A stretch of 19,498 bases of DNA from Discostella pseudostelligera (taxonomy: Eukaryota > Bacillariophyta > Thalassiosirophyceae > Thalassiosirales > Thalassiosiraceae). The stretch lies in NCBI GenBank assembly GCA_036940085.1, contig JALLBK010000287.1, forward strand, positions 1 to 19,498, in the 5' to 3' direction. A model generated the notes under the pieces. That model saw nothing but the letters and a program-made list of their open reading frames with translations, had not been told where the DNA came from and did no database searches. A program made the translations under genes and the position numbers. Shown in pieces: positions 7,428-15,345 of the stretch (within the stretch, counting starts at the first letter, position 1; each line of letters opens with the position of its first letter).

Positions 7428-9102
7428 GCACATGAGTACTCCAACTTCAACTACTTCCACCAGCAGCAGTAGCAGCATCATCGACATCGCTCCATCCATC
7501 ACCACCAAACCAAATACTGTCGAGAAAGGAGGAGGACGACGACAATACTGTTCAAAATGTCAACGACCAATCCCTCAATGCTGCTTATGCCACATCCTCC
7601 CACCCCAAAAAATTAAACTGCAAACCCAATTACTAATATTGCAACATCCCACTGAATTCCGACGAGGTACCATCTCCACTGTCCCACTCCTCAAATCAAT
7701 ATTACACAATTGTCAAATATTGGTGGGACGATCGTTTCATAGTGAGGTGGAACAGATTATTCATGAGGCATGTAAATGTGGAAGAATACCGTTGGTATTG
7801 TTCCCTGGACCGGATGCTATTATATTGGATGGTGATAATGATGATGACGATTCGAATGATTATATACATCAAAAACTCCATGAACGATATATGAAAGGTA
7901 TATCATCATCATCGTCATCATCATCAGCAGTAGTGGCGGCAGGCGATGACGATGACGACAAATCAACATCCTGCCCCCCATTACCATCACCATCATCACC
8001 ACCACCATCATTATCATCCAAATATTATTATTTGCTAATAGTAGTCGATGGGACATGGACCCAAGCCAAACGAATGCTACGCAATTCCCCCATCCTACTA
8101 GAAAAATGCCAACCAATCCAATTCATCAACAAAAATAACAACAACAACACAACCGCTACTACATCCATCTACGATAGTATACGAAAACAACCCGATTCAC
8201 ACTGTCTCTCGACATTAGAATCATGTGAACGAGCCATACGATTGCTCGAACCTAGTACCAATCCTCAAGTACAGCTCGCATCCTACTATTTACTCAAATC
8301 ATTACGAACAATGATATTGACACAAATGAAATATGAACGAATACAATTGGAACAACATCCCGAATCAATCCGTAATATGGAGAAATTGATGGCCAAGAAA
8401 GACCGACAGGTGCAATTATCATTACTTCAGGAACGTTCCATAACCAGCAGTAGCAGCAGGCATGATAGTATCAATGTTACATCATTGCCACATGGGTATA
8501 CACTCCGACCACTCGTGGAAGCAGATGGAATATATGTCAATTCGATATGGCCCTTCCGATCGAACAAATCACTCGTCATGATTCAGAAACAAATTGTAGG
8601 TGACATTAACAATGCAACACTATACGGTTGTAGCACCTGCTTGGGTATAGAGTTTGAGTCTCGTCTAGTGGGATGCATCATTCGGCATCGGAATGGATCC
8701 GTGGGTATATTACATGTAGATGAAGAACATCGTCGATTTGGGCTTGGTTTGGCATTGCTGAAGGAAGCTACCAAGGCATTGTTGGCTCGTAGTAGGAACG
8801 GCGATAATGTATATGCATTTATTTTGGATGGAAATCATGCCTCGGAGGCATTGTTTACGAAATTGGGGTGGGAGAAGGTTGGCGATTCAAGTGCAAAGGG
8901 AACTGGGTGAGAGTTATTAGCTTGTTTGAATATGTTATTTTCAATGCTCGAGAGTTACTTAATAGCTCTGTTCTTTCACCACAGGAAGAGGAGAGCCAAA
9001 CGTAAATGGATGTATTCATCAGAGAAAGCTCGAGTCTCAGTACCAACAGAAGATGCATTTATATCGGATAGAGCCCAACCGGAGGGTGCCACTACCGGCT
9101 GA
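7228..9102 (+). CDS. DTW-domain protein (tRNA acp-transferase family) fused to a GNAT acetyltransferase; probably plastid-targeted
   Basis: CDS is join(7228..8906, 8985..9102), 598 residues. The ATG at 7228 is chosen because no ATG lies upstream in frame and it gives a clean signal peptide. Residues 1-26 form that signal, followed by CSA|FMAS, close to the diatom plastid motif with Phe at +1. A Ser/Thr-rich stretch follows. The DTW domain starts with a zinc-type Cys cluster (YCSKCQRPIPQCCLCH), then LLILQHPTEFRRGTIST, and the signature VVDGTWTQAKRML. DTW enzymes such as TapT/DTWD2 transfer the aminocarboxypropyl group of SAM to uridine in tRNA. A low-complexity Ser/Asp insert interrupts the domain. 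The last ~140 residues form a GNAT fold with acetyl-CoA loop EEHRRFGLGLALL and LFTKLGWEKVGD. The 78-bp intron removes a TGA and restores a basic tail (KRRAKRKWMYSSEK). Substrates of both domains are inferred. Confidence 0.88.
8907..8984 (+). other. Spliceosomal intron in DTW-GNAT gene (78 bp)
   Basis: The donor GTGAGA at 8907 and acceptor TTTCACCACAG ending at 8984 are standard. Without splicing the frame stops at 8908-8910, right after the GNAT domain. With splicing it continues for 39 further codons to a TGA at 9100-9102. The intron falls after the second base of a Gly codon. Confidence 0.85.
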
Positions 9103-9465
9103 AAACTTCAATGATCTGTTCTCGAAACGCTGCATGAAATATAACATTCACAAATAATAACATCACTGACTCTATACAATGGTCTAGCATAGTATAATGT
9201 TATTCGACTCAATGCTATCCAACAAATACTACTCTTTCGGTGACGGTTCTTCATACTTACTCCTCTCTATCTGACATCTTTGTGATTATCAATTGCAACT
9301 CTTTCATGCATTGTTCACTACATTGCTTTGTGGTTACCGGGTCTTTTCTTCAATCTGTACAACACACCCAGACATTTCTCTTAAAGACAACTCGTTGCAC
9401 ATCGTGCATGATGGTGGTATTTGTCAATCGCCACTCGTCACTCGTCACTTCATAGGTCACTACAT
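9103..9465. other. Convergent 3' intergenic region
   Basis: This 363-base gap between the stops of the DTW-GNAT gene (+) and PDZ gene 2 (-) should hold both 3' UTRs. A small repeat of CACTCGTCACT is present near 9431-9450. Nothing else was recognised. Confidence 0.6.
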
Positions 9466-9978
9466 TCACTTCTCAAAGAGTTCCAGCGAATTCAAACCTT
9501 CCGGCGTAACAGGCATAATCTTTCTCAATACGGAACTCGACAATGGCGAACTTGGCCACGAAGTTGTTGTAGGTGTATCGTTGAGTGGTTCTCGTATCAA
9601 TGCAAACTTCATTCGACTGCCATCTCGTTCCACCATAATTACTACCTCACTTCCCTCTGGACCACGTATCATATCCGCCACATCATCGGGTAGGTAAAGT
9701 TGCTGACCATCATACAAGTTCGTACCATTCACCTCCAGTATAATATCATTGGACTGTAAGCCTGCCTTTGCTGCGGGAGTATTCGATTCAATAGAATGAA
9801 CAATGGTGATGTATCGATAGGCAGTACCAGCACAAGGAGTATTGTCGTACAATGGAGGATCATGATTGAGTGCTAGCCGTAAGCCAACGCCAACGACATT
9901 GCCCTCTTGTGTCAGTGGCGAATACAGGTCATCGTTCTGGACGACATTAGTGAAGTAGGCTGCAAGTGATTCGGACAT
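9466..9978 (-). CDS. Small stand-alone PDZ-domain protein (copy 2 of an inverted pair)
   Basis: Single exon, 170 residues, paralogue of the protein at 2992-3495 but on the opposite strand. A 21-residue block around VVQNDDLYSPLTQEGNVVGV is identical, as are NHDPPLYDNTPCAGTAYRY, TPAAKAGLQS and LYLPDDVA. The PDZ domain covers about residues 27-131 and matches the HtrA/C-terminal-processing-protease type without any protease domain. Differences cluster in the probable peptide-facing positions (VNLT to LRLA, IDSIEW to VHSIES, GIDSTS to EVNGTN). The Ser/Thr/Pro linker before the conserved tail is about 9 residues longer and the C-terminus about 5 shorter. Both copies lack introns, and at DNA level they match well only within the coding region. 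Partner and role are unknown. Confidence 0.88.
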   Translation of the reverse strand: MSESLAAYFTNVVQNDDLYSPLTQEGNVVGVGLRLALNHDPPLYDNTPCAGTAYRYITIVHSIESNTPAAKAGLQSNDIILEVNGTNLYDGQQLYLPDDVADMIRGPEGSEVVIMVERDGSRMKFALIREPLNDTPTTTSWPSSPLSSSVLRKIMPVTPEGLNSLELFEK

Positions 9979-10397
9979 GATGGTTTTGTTCTACAGTAAT
10001 GATATCGGTAATGTGAGATGGTATGGAAATGGAATGCTGACTTGCAATCTAGAGCAGTTCATGGACTTTGTGACAACTCGACGAACATAAACCTAAAAGA
10101 TGACGCCGGTGAATATGAGGCGCGTCGTGATGATGCATGGCATTGAACGGGGGCAACAAGCTAACGCAAGCTCCCTCAAAGTCGAAGGCGCCTTTACTAG
10201 TTGCCGGGTCGGGATGTTGACGCCCATGATTTCCATCCGTCATGGTCTTGTTGTTTCTTTGTTTGGTGGATGGGCGCGCTTCCGATGGCGGGTTCGGCAT
10301 CAAAACGAAAGGACATTGACATTCAACATAGGATTTAGTAATGAAGCTCGTATGTACGAAAGTGTACTGAACCTACGGACCTCATTTTCGTCGCAAT

Positions 10398-10464
10398 CTC
10401 CCGCCACAAATCGATATTTCCCGCCAAATCATCAATCACCTCCGCCGATCATCATCTCCCGCCA
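10398..10464. promoter_or_regulatory. Cluster of E2F/DP-like sites upstream of PDZ gene 2
   Basis: Three CCCGCC cores lie within 67 bases: CTCCCGCCA at 10398-10406, TTTCCCGCCAAA at 10417-10428 (a strong E2F-type match) and CTCCCGCCA at 10456-10464. They are 420-486 bases before the ATG of PDZ gene 2. This is nearly the distance of the similar cluster from PDZ gene 1, although the surrounding DNA does not align. Binding is inferred, not shown. Confidence 0.5.
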
Positions 10465-10874
10465 CAACCACAAAGTGAAAGGGAAGCAAGTGCAAAGACT
10501 TCTTGAGATTTGGGCAAAAATAATGGGGGGTCATTCAATTCCACACCCAATAATACCATCCAGCCATCGTCATAGGAGTGGATAATAACAAGCATGCGGT
10601 TTTGGTTTGCAGCTCAGCATGATCGCAGGTCGACGGAAGGCATGGTCATGGGAATTTCGACTGGGCTGGGAGATGAGAGCGCCGCGCGGTATTGCCAGAG
10701 GTTGATACGGCTCCACGACGACGACGACGACGGTGCCCAACACCAACACAGGTTCCATCGCTTGACGCGAATCTATACTGTACTGACTCCTCAAAGGCGA
10801 ACCATGGGCACACTATTTCAAATTCAATTCCATCGATTCGCAAACAGTCAATGGAATTAAAATTCTCCCGCTAC

Positions 10875-10929
10875 GAAGCATGCTTCAAACAACACATGAA
10901 CATTCACATGAGCATTCCAATGTTCATGT
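10875..10929. promoter_or_regulatory. Two symmetric elements upstream of the metalloprotease gene
   Basis: GAAGCATGCTTC at 10875-10886 is a perfect 12-base palindrome. Just downstream, ACATGAACATT (10894-10904) and AATGTTCATGT (10919-10929) form a perfect 11-base inverted repeat around a 14-base spacer. They end about 143 bases before the protease ATG. They could bind dimeric transcription factors or form a hairpin in the 5' UTR. No known motif is assigned. Confidence 0.4.
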
Positions 10930-11072
10930 CAAGTGGATGCGAAGTGTAAAGTGCGAAGCGGTCTCTCCTCCCTTTAGATTCCCATTGACCTCCATACAAA
11001 GCCTTCTGAAAAGGGCACTCCAACTCCATCATCATCATCTAATCAAACACGACAATTATCATTTCCTTCACC

Positions 11073-13232
11073 ATGAAAGTCACGGGCATTGCCTTCTGGT
11101 CGGTCTCAGCAATACTACTACTGCCTCCCTCATCGGTGGTCTTTGTACATGGAGCGGCAAAAAAGAATGAATTGAAGGTAAAAAGTTGTCAAGGCAAATC
11201 CTCCTCGCAACGACGATGCACCATCGATTCATCTGCATTCAATCCAAAGTTCTTATCTGGCGATGTCATCGACATTGATTTTGGTCCTGGACGTCAATAC
11301 AAATGCCGTTCCAGAGGGAGGGGTGGGTCTTCGACGTGCACTACTGCTACTGCAACTGCTGGCGATGGTGGTTTGTTTGGTGGTGGTGGAGCCACAGTGG
11401 GTGACATGAACGTCGTTACACGTGGGAAGAATTCACGGGGGGAGGATTACATCTTTGGTTCGACAAGTGTCGGTGATGAAATTTGTGACTTTTGTCCGGA
11501 TGCTACCGGATCGAATGTTATCGTGGAATGTAAATCGATGACGGATTATCCTCCCGAGGCGGATGTGGAAGTGTTGTAAGTAGTGCATCTCGCTTTTATA
11601 TATTTGCAATGATGAAAGAGCTCTCCTTTATGTTTCAATCATTAATCATCCTTTCTTGGGCACTTGCTTGTAATCTCATCAATAACTTGATATCATGCCG
11701 GACAACAATGCTGATCCAGAGTCACGGGCGAGAAACCAATTCGTAACAATTCTGCCAAGTCTTCGGCCATCCCTGGTGGGCCATCGTCGTCGCTTCCTCA
11801 CCAACATCGTGGTCTTGCAGTTGATGATCTCGGTGGTAATATTGATGTCATGGTTGTGTGGACCAAGAGGTCCGAATGTAAGAAATCTGGACTTGATGCA
11901 AACTGTATCCTAACCGACATAACCGAAAATAACATGCGGGGATTGATCGACCTTGCCATTGCCGAGACAAATACTGCCTACAATTTATCTGGCGTGACGA
12001 CACAACTACGTCTTGTTCATGCATATCGCGAACCAAACTATGTGGAAGCAGCAACCGATGCGTTTGTCACGGCATTACAAAACATTCAGAGTTCAAGTGA
12101 CGGAGTCATGGACGATCTCCATGAAAAGCGGGATGTTTATGGCGCCGATATTGTGGCAATGATCATTGACGGCGCACAGTATTGTGGCATGGCTTATCTG
12201 GGCCCGGGAATTGATCTTATGTTCTCAGTTTCTTCCTGGAATTGCGCCACTGGATACTACACCTTTGGGCATGAGATCAGTCATAACTTCGTGAGTTTAT
12301 TGGTCATTTTGCGGTTGAAGTCGGAAGCGGATCCTGCTCATTCGACATTCAATTCTCATATGTTTCAAATATCTTCATATCGCAGGGATGCAATCACGAC
12401 AAGGGGACTACAAATACTTGTGGCTCCAGCGATTCCAATTACGGCTGGCGTGATCCCAGCGCTGGATTCCGTTCCATTCTCGCATACAATTGTGTCACAG
12501 GTCAGTGTGACAATATGCCGCCCTCCGCCGGATGTCCTCGAGTACAGCGCTTCTCGAACAATATCTACTTGTACAACGGCAAGGCCATGGGCAGCCCCTT
12601 GCACGATAATGCGAGTCAGATCAACAGTGTGAAGTCGATAGTCGCTGCTTATCGGACGGCTGTGGTCGGAGTACCGGCACCAACTTCGCCTCAGGTATGT
12701 TGCATCAATGTTTTGCACGTCTTAGCAGCGCCACCACCGGTATTGTCGTCGTGCTTCTTCTTCTCACAAATTATGTGTTTTGATATCTACTTCTCGTCCT
12801 CTCTGCTCGCAGCCCAGCTCGAATAGTCCGACACCACCAACCACAACATCAATCTTCACAACAACTGCCAGCCCAACTACTCCTAGTCCAAGAACTTCTG
12901 CCCCGACAGACACCCCAACTCATACACCTACACTTGCTCCAACTACTACTGCCCCAACAGACGCCCCAAGTCGCGCACCTACGCCTATTCCAACTACTAC
13001 TGCCCCGTCACGTGCACCAACTCTTAAACCGACGCCTGCTCCAACATCTATTACCCCATCAGCAGCTGCCGGTACAATGACTTCCAAACCCTCGACTGCA
13101 AGGCCAACAACAAGGACTCCGACAACAAAGCCTACGCCAAAGCCTTCGACAGCAAAGCCAACGCCAAGGCCTTCGACAGCAAAGCCAACAGCACGGACAC
13201 CAACAAAAAAGCCAATAAAGCGGCGTTACTAG
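11073..13232 (+). CDS. Secreted metzincin metalloprotease (reprolysin/M12-like) with Pro/Thr-rich basic tail
   Basis: CDS is join(11073..11575, 11720..12290, 12386..12694, 12813..13232), 600 residues. Residues 1 to about 28 are a signal peptide ending near VFVHGA. A Cys-containing pro-region follows. The catalytic domain starts near DDLGGNIDVMVVWTKRSEC, with NTAYNLSGVTTQLRLVHAYRE typical of the reprolysin-like fold. Splicing at 12290/12386 joins HEISHNF to GCNHDKG and rebuilds the zinc site HExxHxxGxxHD: ligands His352, His356, His362 and catalytic Glu353. The Met-turn reads SILAYNC, with Leu390 where metzincins normally have Met. A Cys-rich end (CVTGQCDNMPPSAGC) closes the domain. Exon 4 codes about 139 residues of Thr/Pro/Ala/Ser repeats, Lys/Arg-rich at the end (KKPIKRRY). 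This resembles a mucin-like stalk or a wall-binding segment. No transmembrane anchor is seen. Substrate is unknown; a role in the cell wall or surface is inference. Confidence 0.88.
11576..11719 (+). other. Metalloprotease intron 1 (144 bp)
   Basis: The donor GTAAGT follows the second base of a codon at 11575. The acceptor ATCCAG ends at 11719, and the joined codon TT|A keeps the frame that later reads DDLGGNIDVMVVW. Unspliced, the first exon would stop at 11577-11579. Another AG nearby cannot be excluded. Confidence 0.7.
12291..12385 (+). other. Metalloprotease intron 2 (95 bp), splits the zinc motif
   Basis: The donor GTGAGT and acceptor TATCGCAG lie in phase 0. The intron falls between Phe358 and Gly359, inside HExxHxxGxxHD, so correct splicing is essential for the active site. 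The rebuilt motif is strong support for the join. Confidence 0.92.
12695..12812 (+). other. Metalloprotease intron 3 (118 bp)
   Basis: The donor GTATGT and acceptor CTGCTCGCAG are in phase 0. The intron separates the catalytic domain from the Pro/Thr-rich tail, which is thus coded by its own exon. Confidence 0.85.
13137..13190 (+). repeat. 27-bp tandem repeat inside the protease tail
   Basis: Two near-identical 27-base copies (13137-13163 and 13164-13190) code PKPSTAKPT and PRPSTAKPT. A weaker related unit precedes them. This is recent expansion within the coding sequence of the Pro/Thr tail. Confidence 0.8.
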
Positions 13233-13682
13233 TAGTACTAATACGACAAATGTGCAGGAGGTTCGTCAGCAATAAGATGTCGTCCTCGTCAGTAATCATG
13301 ACGGCAACCACCAATATTAGTTCGAGCAAGGAGATCGATCGCCAGCCTCAGCATTATACCCTGTCTTTGTTTATTTGCTCCGCAGCAGGAACAGGTAGTA
13401 GCAGTTTATGATTGCACATTGAATTGCTATGAACAATAGTACCACACAATACAATCGACTAGTACATCAACTTCGTCAGTTAAAGATGCTGTAGGTCTTT
13501 CATTCCATAGTATCAGTAGCAGTATGGTAGCATCACCACCTATCACCACCACCATTCCAACAGTTGTTCATCATTCATCAGGCATCACGATATGCTTCAG
13601 AAGGAGCTGCATGATGCCGACCTCCGTGCGCTCCGGAGCAAGCCGTAGGAAGTATGAACACGTGGAAGCGATACCTTTTGGA

Positions 13683-13698
13683 CTCGACTCGAGTCGAG
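13683..13698. repeat. Perfect 16-bp palindrome
   Basis: CTCGACTCGAGTCGAG equals its own reverse complement. It lies just before the AG tract. It may be a protein-binding site or part of a structured 5' region. Confidence 0.6.
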
Positions 13699-13716
13699 AG
13701 TGAGAGAAAATTAGAG

Positions 13717-13720
<4 letters not shown>

Positions 13721-13758
<38 letters not shown>

Positions 13759-13822
13759 AGAGAAGAGAATAATTGGCGCGCAACCCAACTCTCACCAACT
13801 GCAGTGCTCTCTCTCTCTCTCT
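13721..13822. repeat. (AG)16 tract and downstream (CT)8 tract
   Basis: Sixteen AG units occupy 13721-13752 and eight CT units occupy 13807-13822. The tracts are complementary, so about 16 bases could pair across a 54-base loop. The purine tract is also of the type that can form triplex DNA. The minus strand shows Ser/Leu runs from this tract, which are not a gene. Confidence 0.85.
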
Positions 13823-13925
13823 GCCTCACATCTTCTTCTCTCTTTGCAGCTCTTCTTCTCCTGCATGCACCTACCACCGCACCGTCCTCGTAGGTCGTCG
13901 TCATGGTCAAGAATATCATGATGAG

Positions 13926-13941
13926 ATATTAATATTAATAT
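13926..13941. repeat. AT-only 16-bp palindrome upstream of acidic gene
   Basis: ATATTAATATTAATAT is a perfect palindrome about 83 bases before the ATG at 14024. It may be a core promoter AT element or lie in a 5' UTR intron. No function is assigned. Confidence 0.45.
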
Positions 13942-14023
13942 TATTATGACGATCATGATCAATGCGTTGGTTGTTGGTTCGTTTTACAGATAAAGACGAA
14001 GACGAACGACTTGACATATTATA

Positions 14024-14896
14024 ATGTTCACTAGAACCAAAAGGAGGAGAGGGAACGAGGAGGACGTCGTGTGCACTGCCGGCTGTCAAGCTAAGGCCGC
14101 AGCCTACACAGATACATGTCCACCAGCAGAACAAGCATCATCAGTACCAGCCGACAATTGCGAGGCCCGCGGCGACAGCGACAACTACGGCGATGACTAC
14201 ATCAAGGAGTACAATGGCAAAAACATGGATGACTTCAAAAAATATCTGGACTATCTCAGGAAAAGTATCGAGAGACATCAAAACGACTTGGATGAGATCA
14301 TCAACTTCGACGACGAATGCTGTCGTGACGAATCTAATTATGACGCTCTGATGGAACATCGCGCGAATGTACTTGCAAAGGCTGGCTCGATGAATGAGTT
14401 AATCAATAGGAGGGTGAGAGAAGTAATTGAAATTCGTGGAGTATACCAAGGCGACAATGATGATGTCGATATCGATGATATTGCTAGTATTGCTAGTGAC
14501 GATGTTGACTCCGCGACGGAGAGAATACGAAGATTTTTGAACGAAACAGGCGCTGAGGAAGACCACGACGATGACTCTGACGACGAATGCGATGAAATAA
14601 ATTTTGATTACTATGATGGGTGGATTGAAGATGATGATGACGACGACGAAGTCGACGACGGCTGCACGTGCTCTAACTGTCGAAATAGTGATCAAGACTA
14701 CTTGATGAACGACGGAATGGACGAAAACGATTACTCTGATGATGAATATGAATACAAGTCAAACTTTAAGGATAGGGTGATTAGTTCATTGGAGGATGAA
14801 TTGGATGAAGATGATGATGAGGAAGGTTACCAGGACGATGCTAACAGCTGGACTAGAACGAAGAGGAAACTAACTTTCTGTGATTGCAACGAATAA
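14024..14896 (+). CDS. Acidic protein of unknown function with basic ends
   Basis: Single-exon frame of 290 residues with an in-frame TGA four codons upstream of the ATG. Both ends carry a basic TRTKR motif: FTRTKRRR at residues 2-9 and WTRTKRKL at 276-283. These could be nuclear localisation signals. Residues about 68-140 look helical (MDDFKKYLDYLRKSIERHQN, later SMNELINRRVREVIEIRG) and may form a coiled coil. Residues 175-275 are Asp/Glu runs broken by a short Cys cluster (CTCSNC, about 214-219). A second Cys pair (FCDC) lies near the end. No signal peptide or membrane segment is seen. I recognise no family. A histone-chaperone-like or RNA-associated nuclear role would fit the charge pattern but is a guess. 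A 5' UTR intron is possible. Confidence 0.7.
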   Translation: MFTRTKRRRGNEEDVVCTAGCQAKAAAYTDTCPPAEQASSVPADNCEARGDSDNYGDDYIKEYNGKNMDDFKKYLDYLRKSIERHQNDLDEIINFDDECCRDESNYDALMEHRANVLAKAGSMNELINRRVREVIEIRGVYQGDNDDVDIDDIASIASDDVDSATERIRRFLNETGAEEDHDDDSDDECDEINFDYYDGWIEDDDDDDEVDDGCTCSNCRNSDQDYLMNDGMDENDYSDDEYEYKSNFKDRVISSLEDELDEDDDEEGYQDDANSWTRTKRKLTFCDCNE

Positions 14897-15345
14897 GAGA
14901 AAACTACTGAGGCCATGTGGCAAACTTCGATATAGCATGTCACGACAATATTTGTATTGATCGATAGGACTACTTGTCTGGCCGGAGAAACATGATATGT
15001 GTATGTTATTGCACAGATTCATGCACGGCAAATGGTGAAAGAGGAAGTTTTGCACAAACACCTACACACCTACGAGCACCTCAACCGACGCATGCACCCA
15101 ACGCCATGATAATACATTGCACGCTATCTCAAGTTAATTCATTGCTTGCATAACTTATCAGCTAAGCATAATAGCATTACAACAGTTTTGAACGCTTTGA
15201 ACGCATCACTACCCGTGTAGGCAGCCCAGTTAGTAGCGGATCAATGTCCCACCGTAATTCAGCAATATCGGAGAGAGTATTGAATAGGTTTCCCATCACA
15301 CATCATCTGGCAATCCACTCTCTTACACAAACATCTCTCTCTCTC
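14897..15345. other. Convergent 3' intergenic region
   Basis: This 449-base gap lies between the stops of the acidic gene (+) and the PsbP-like gene (-). A short CT run is present at about 15331-15346. No other element was recognised. Confidence 0.6.

Larger units (their letters stand above)
9979..11072. other. Divergent intergenic region between PDZ gene 2 and metalloprotease gene
   Basis: About 1.1 kb between two ATGs pointing away from each other. It contains an E2F-like cluster (10398-10464), a short GAC run near 10717-10731 and two symmetric elements at 10875-10929 close to the protease gene. A 161-codon plus-strand frame at 10100-10585 lacks any protein-like pattern and is not called. 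Confidence 0.6.
13233..14023. other. Intergenic region rich in symmetric and simple-repeat DNA
   Basis: About 790 bases between the protease stop and the acidic gene's ATG. It contains a 16-base palindrome (13683-13698), (AG)16 and (CT)8 tracts, and an AT palindrome (13926-13941). A possible 5' UTR intron ends at TTCGTTTTACAG (about 13989), just before the acidic gene. Plus-strand frames here follow the AG repeat and are not called as genes. Confidence 0.55.

Noticed and set aside
10100..10585. 161-codon plus-strand frame between PDZ gene 2 and the protease gene
   Set aside because: It covers the E2F-like cluster and upstream DNA, and its translation has no domain-like or conserved-looking pattern.
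13571..13919. Frames with Ser/Leu or Arg/Glu runs around the AG repeat
   Set aside because: They are translations of the AG/CT microsatellite.
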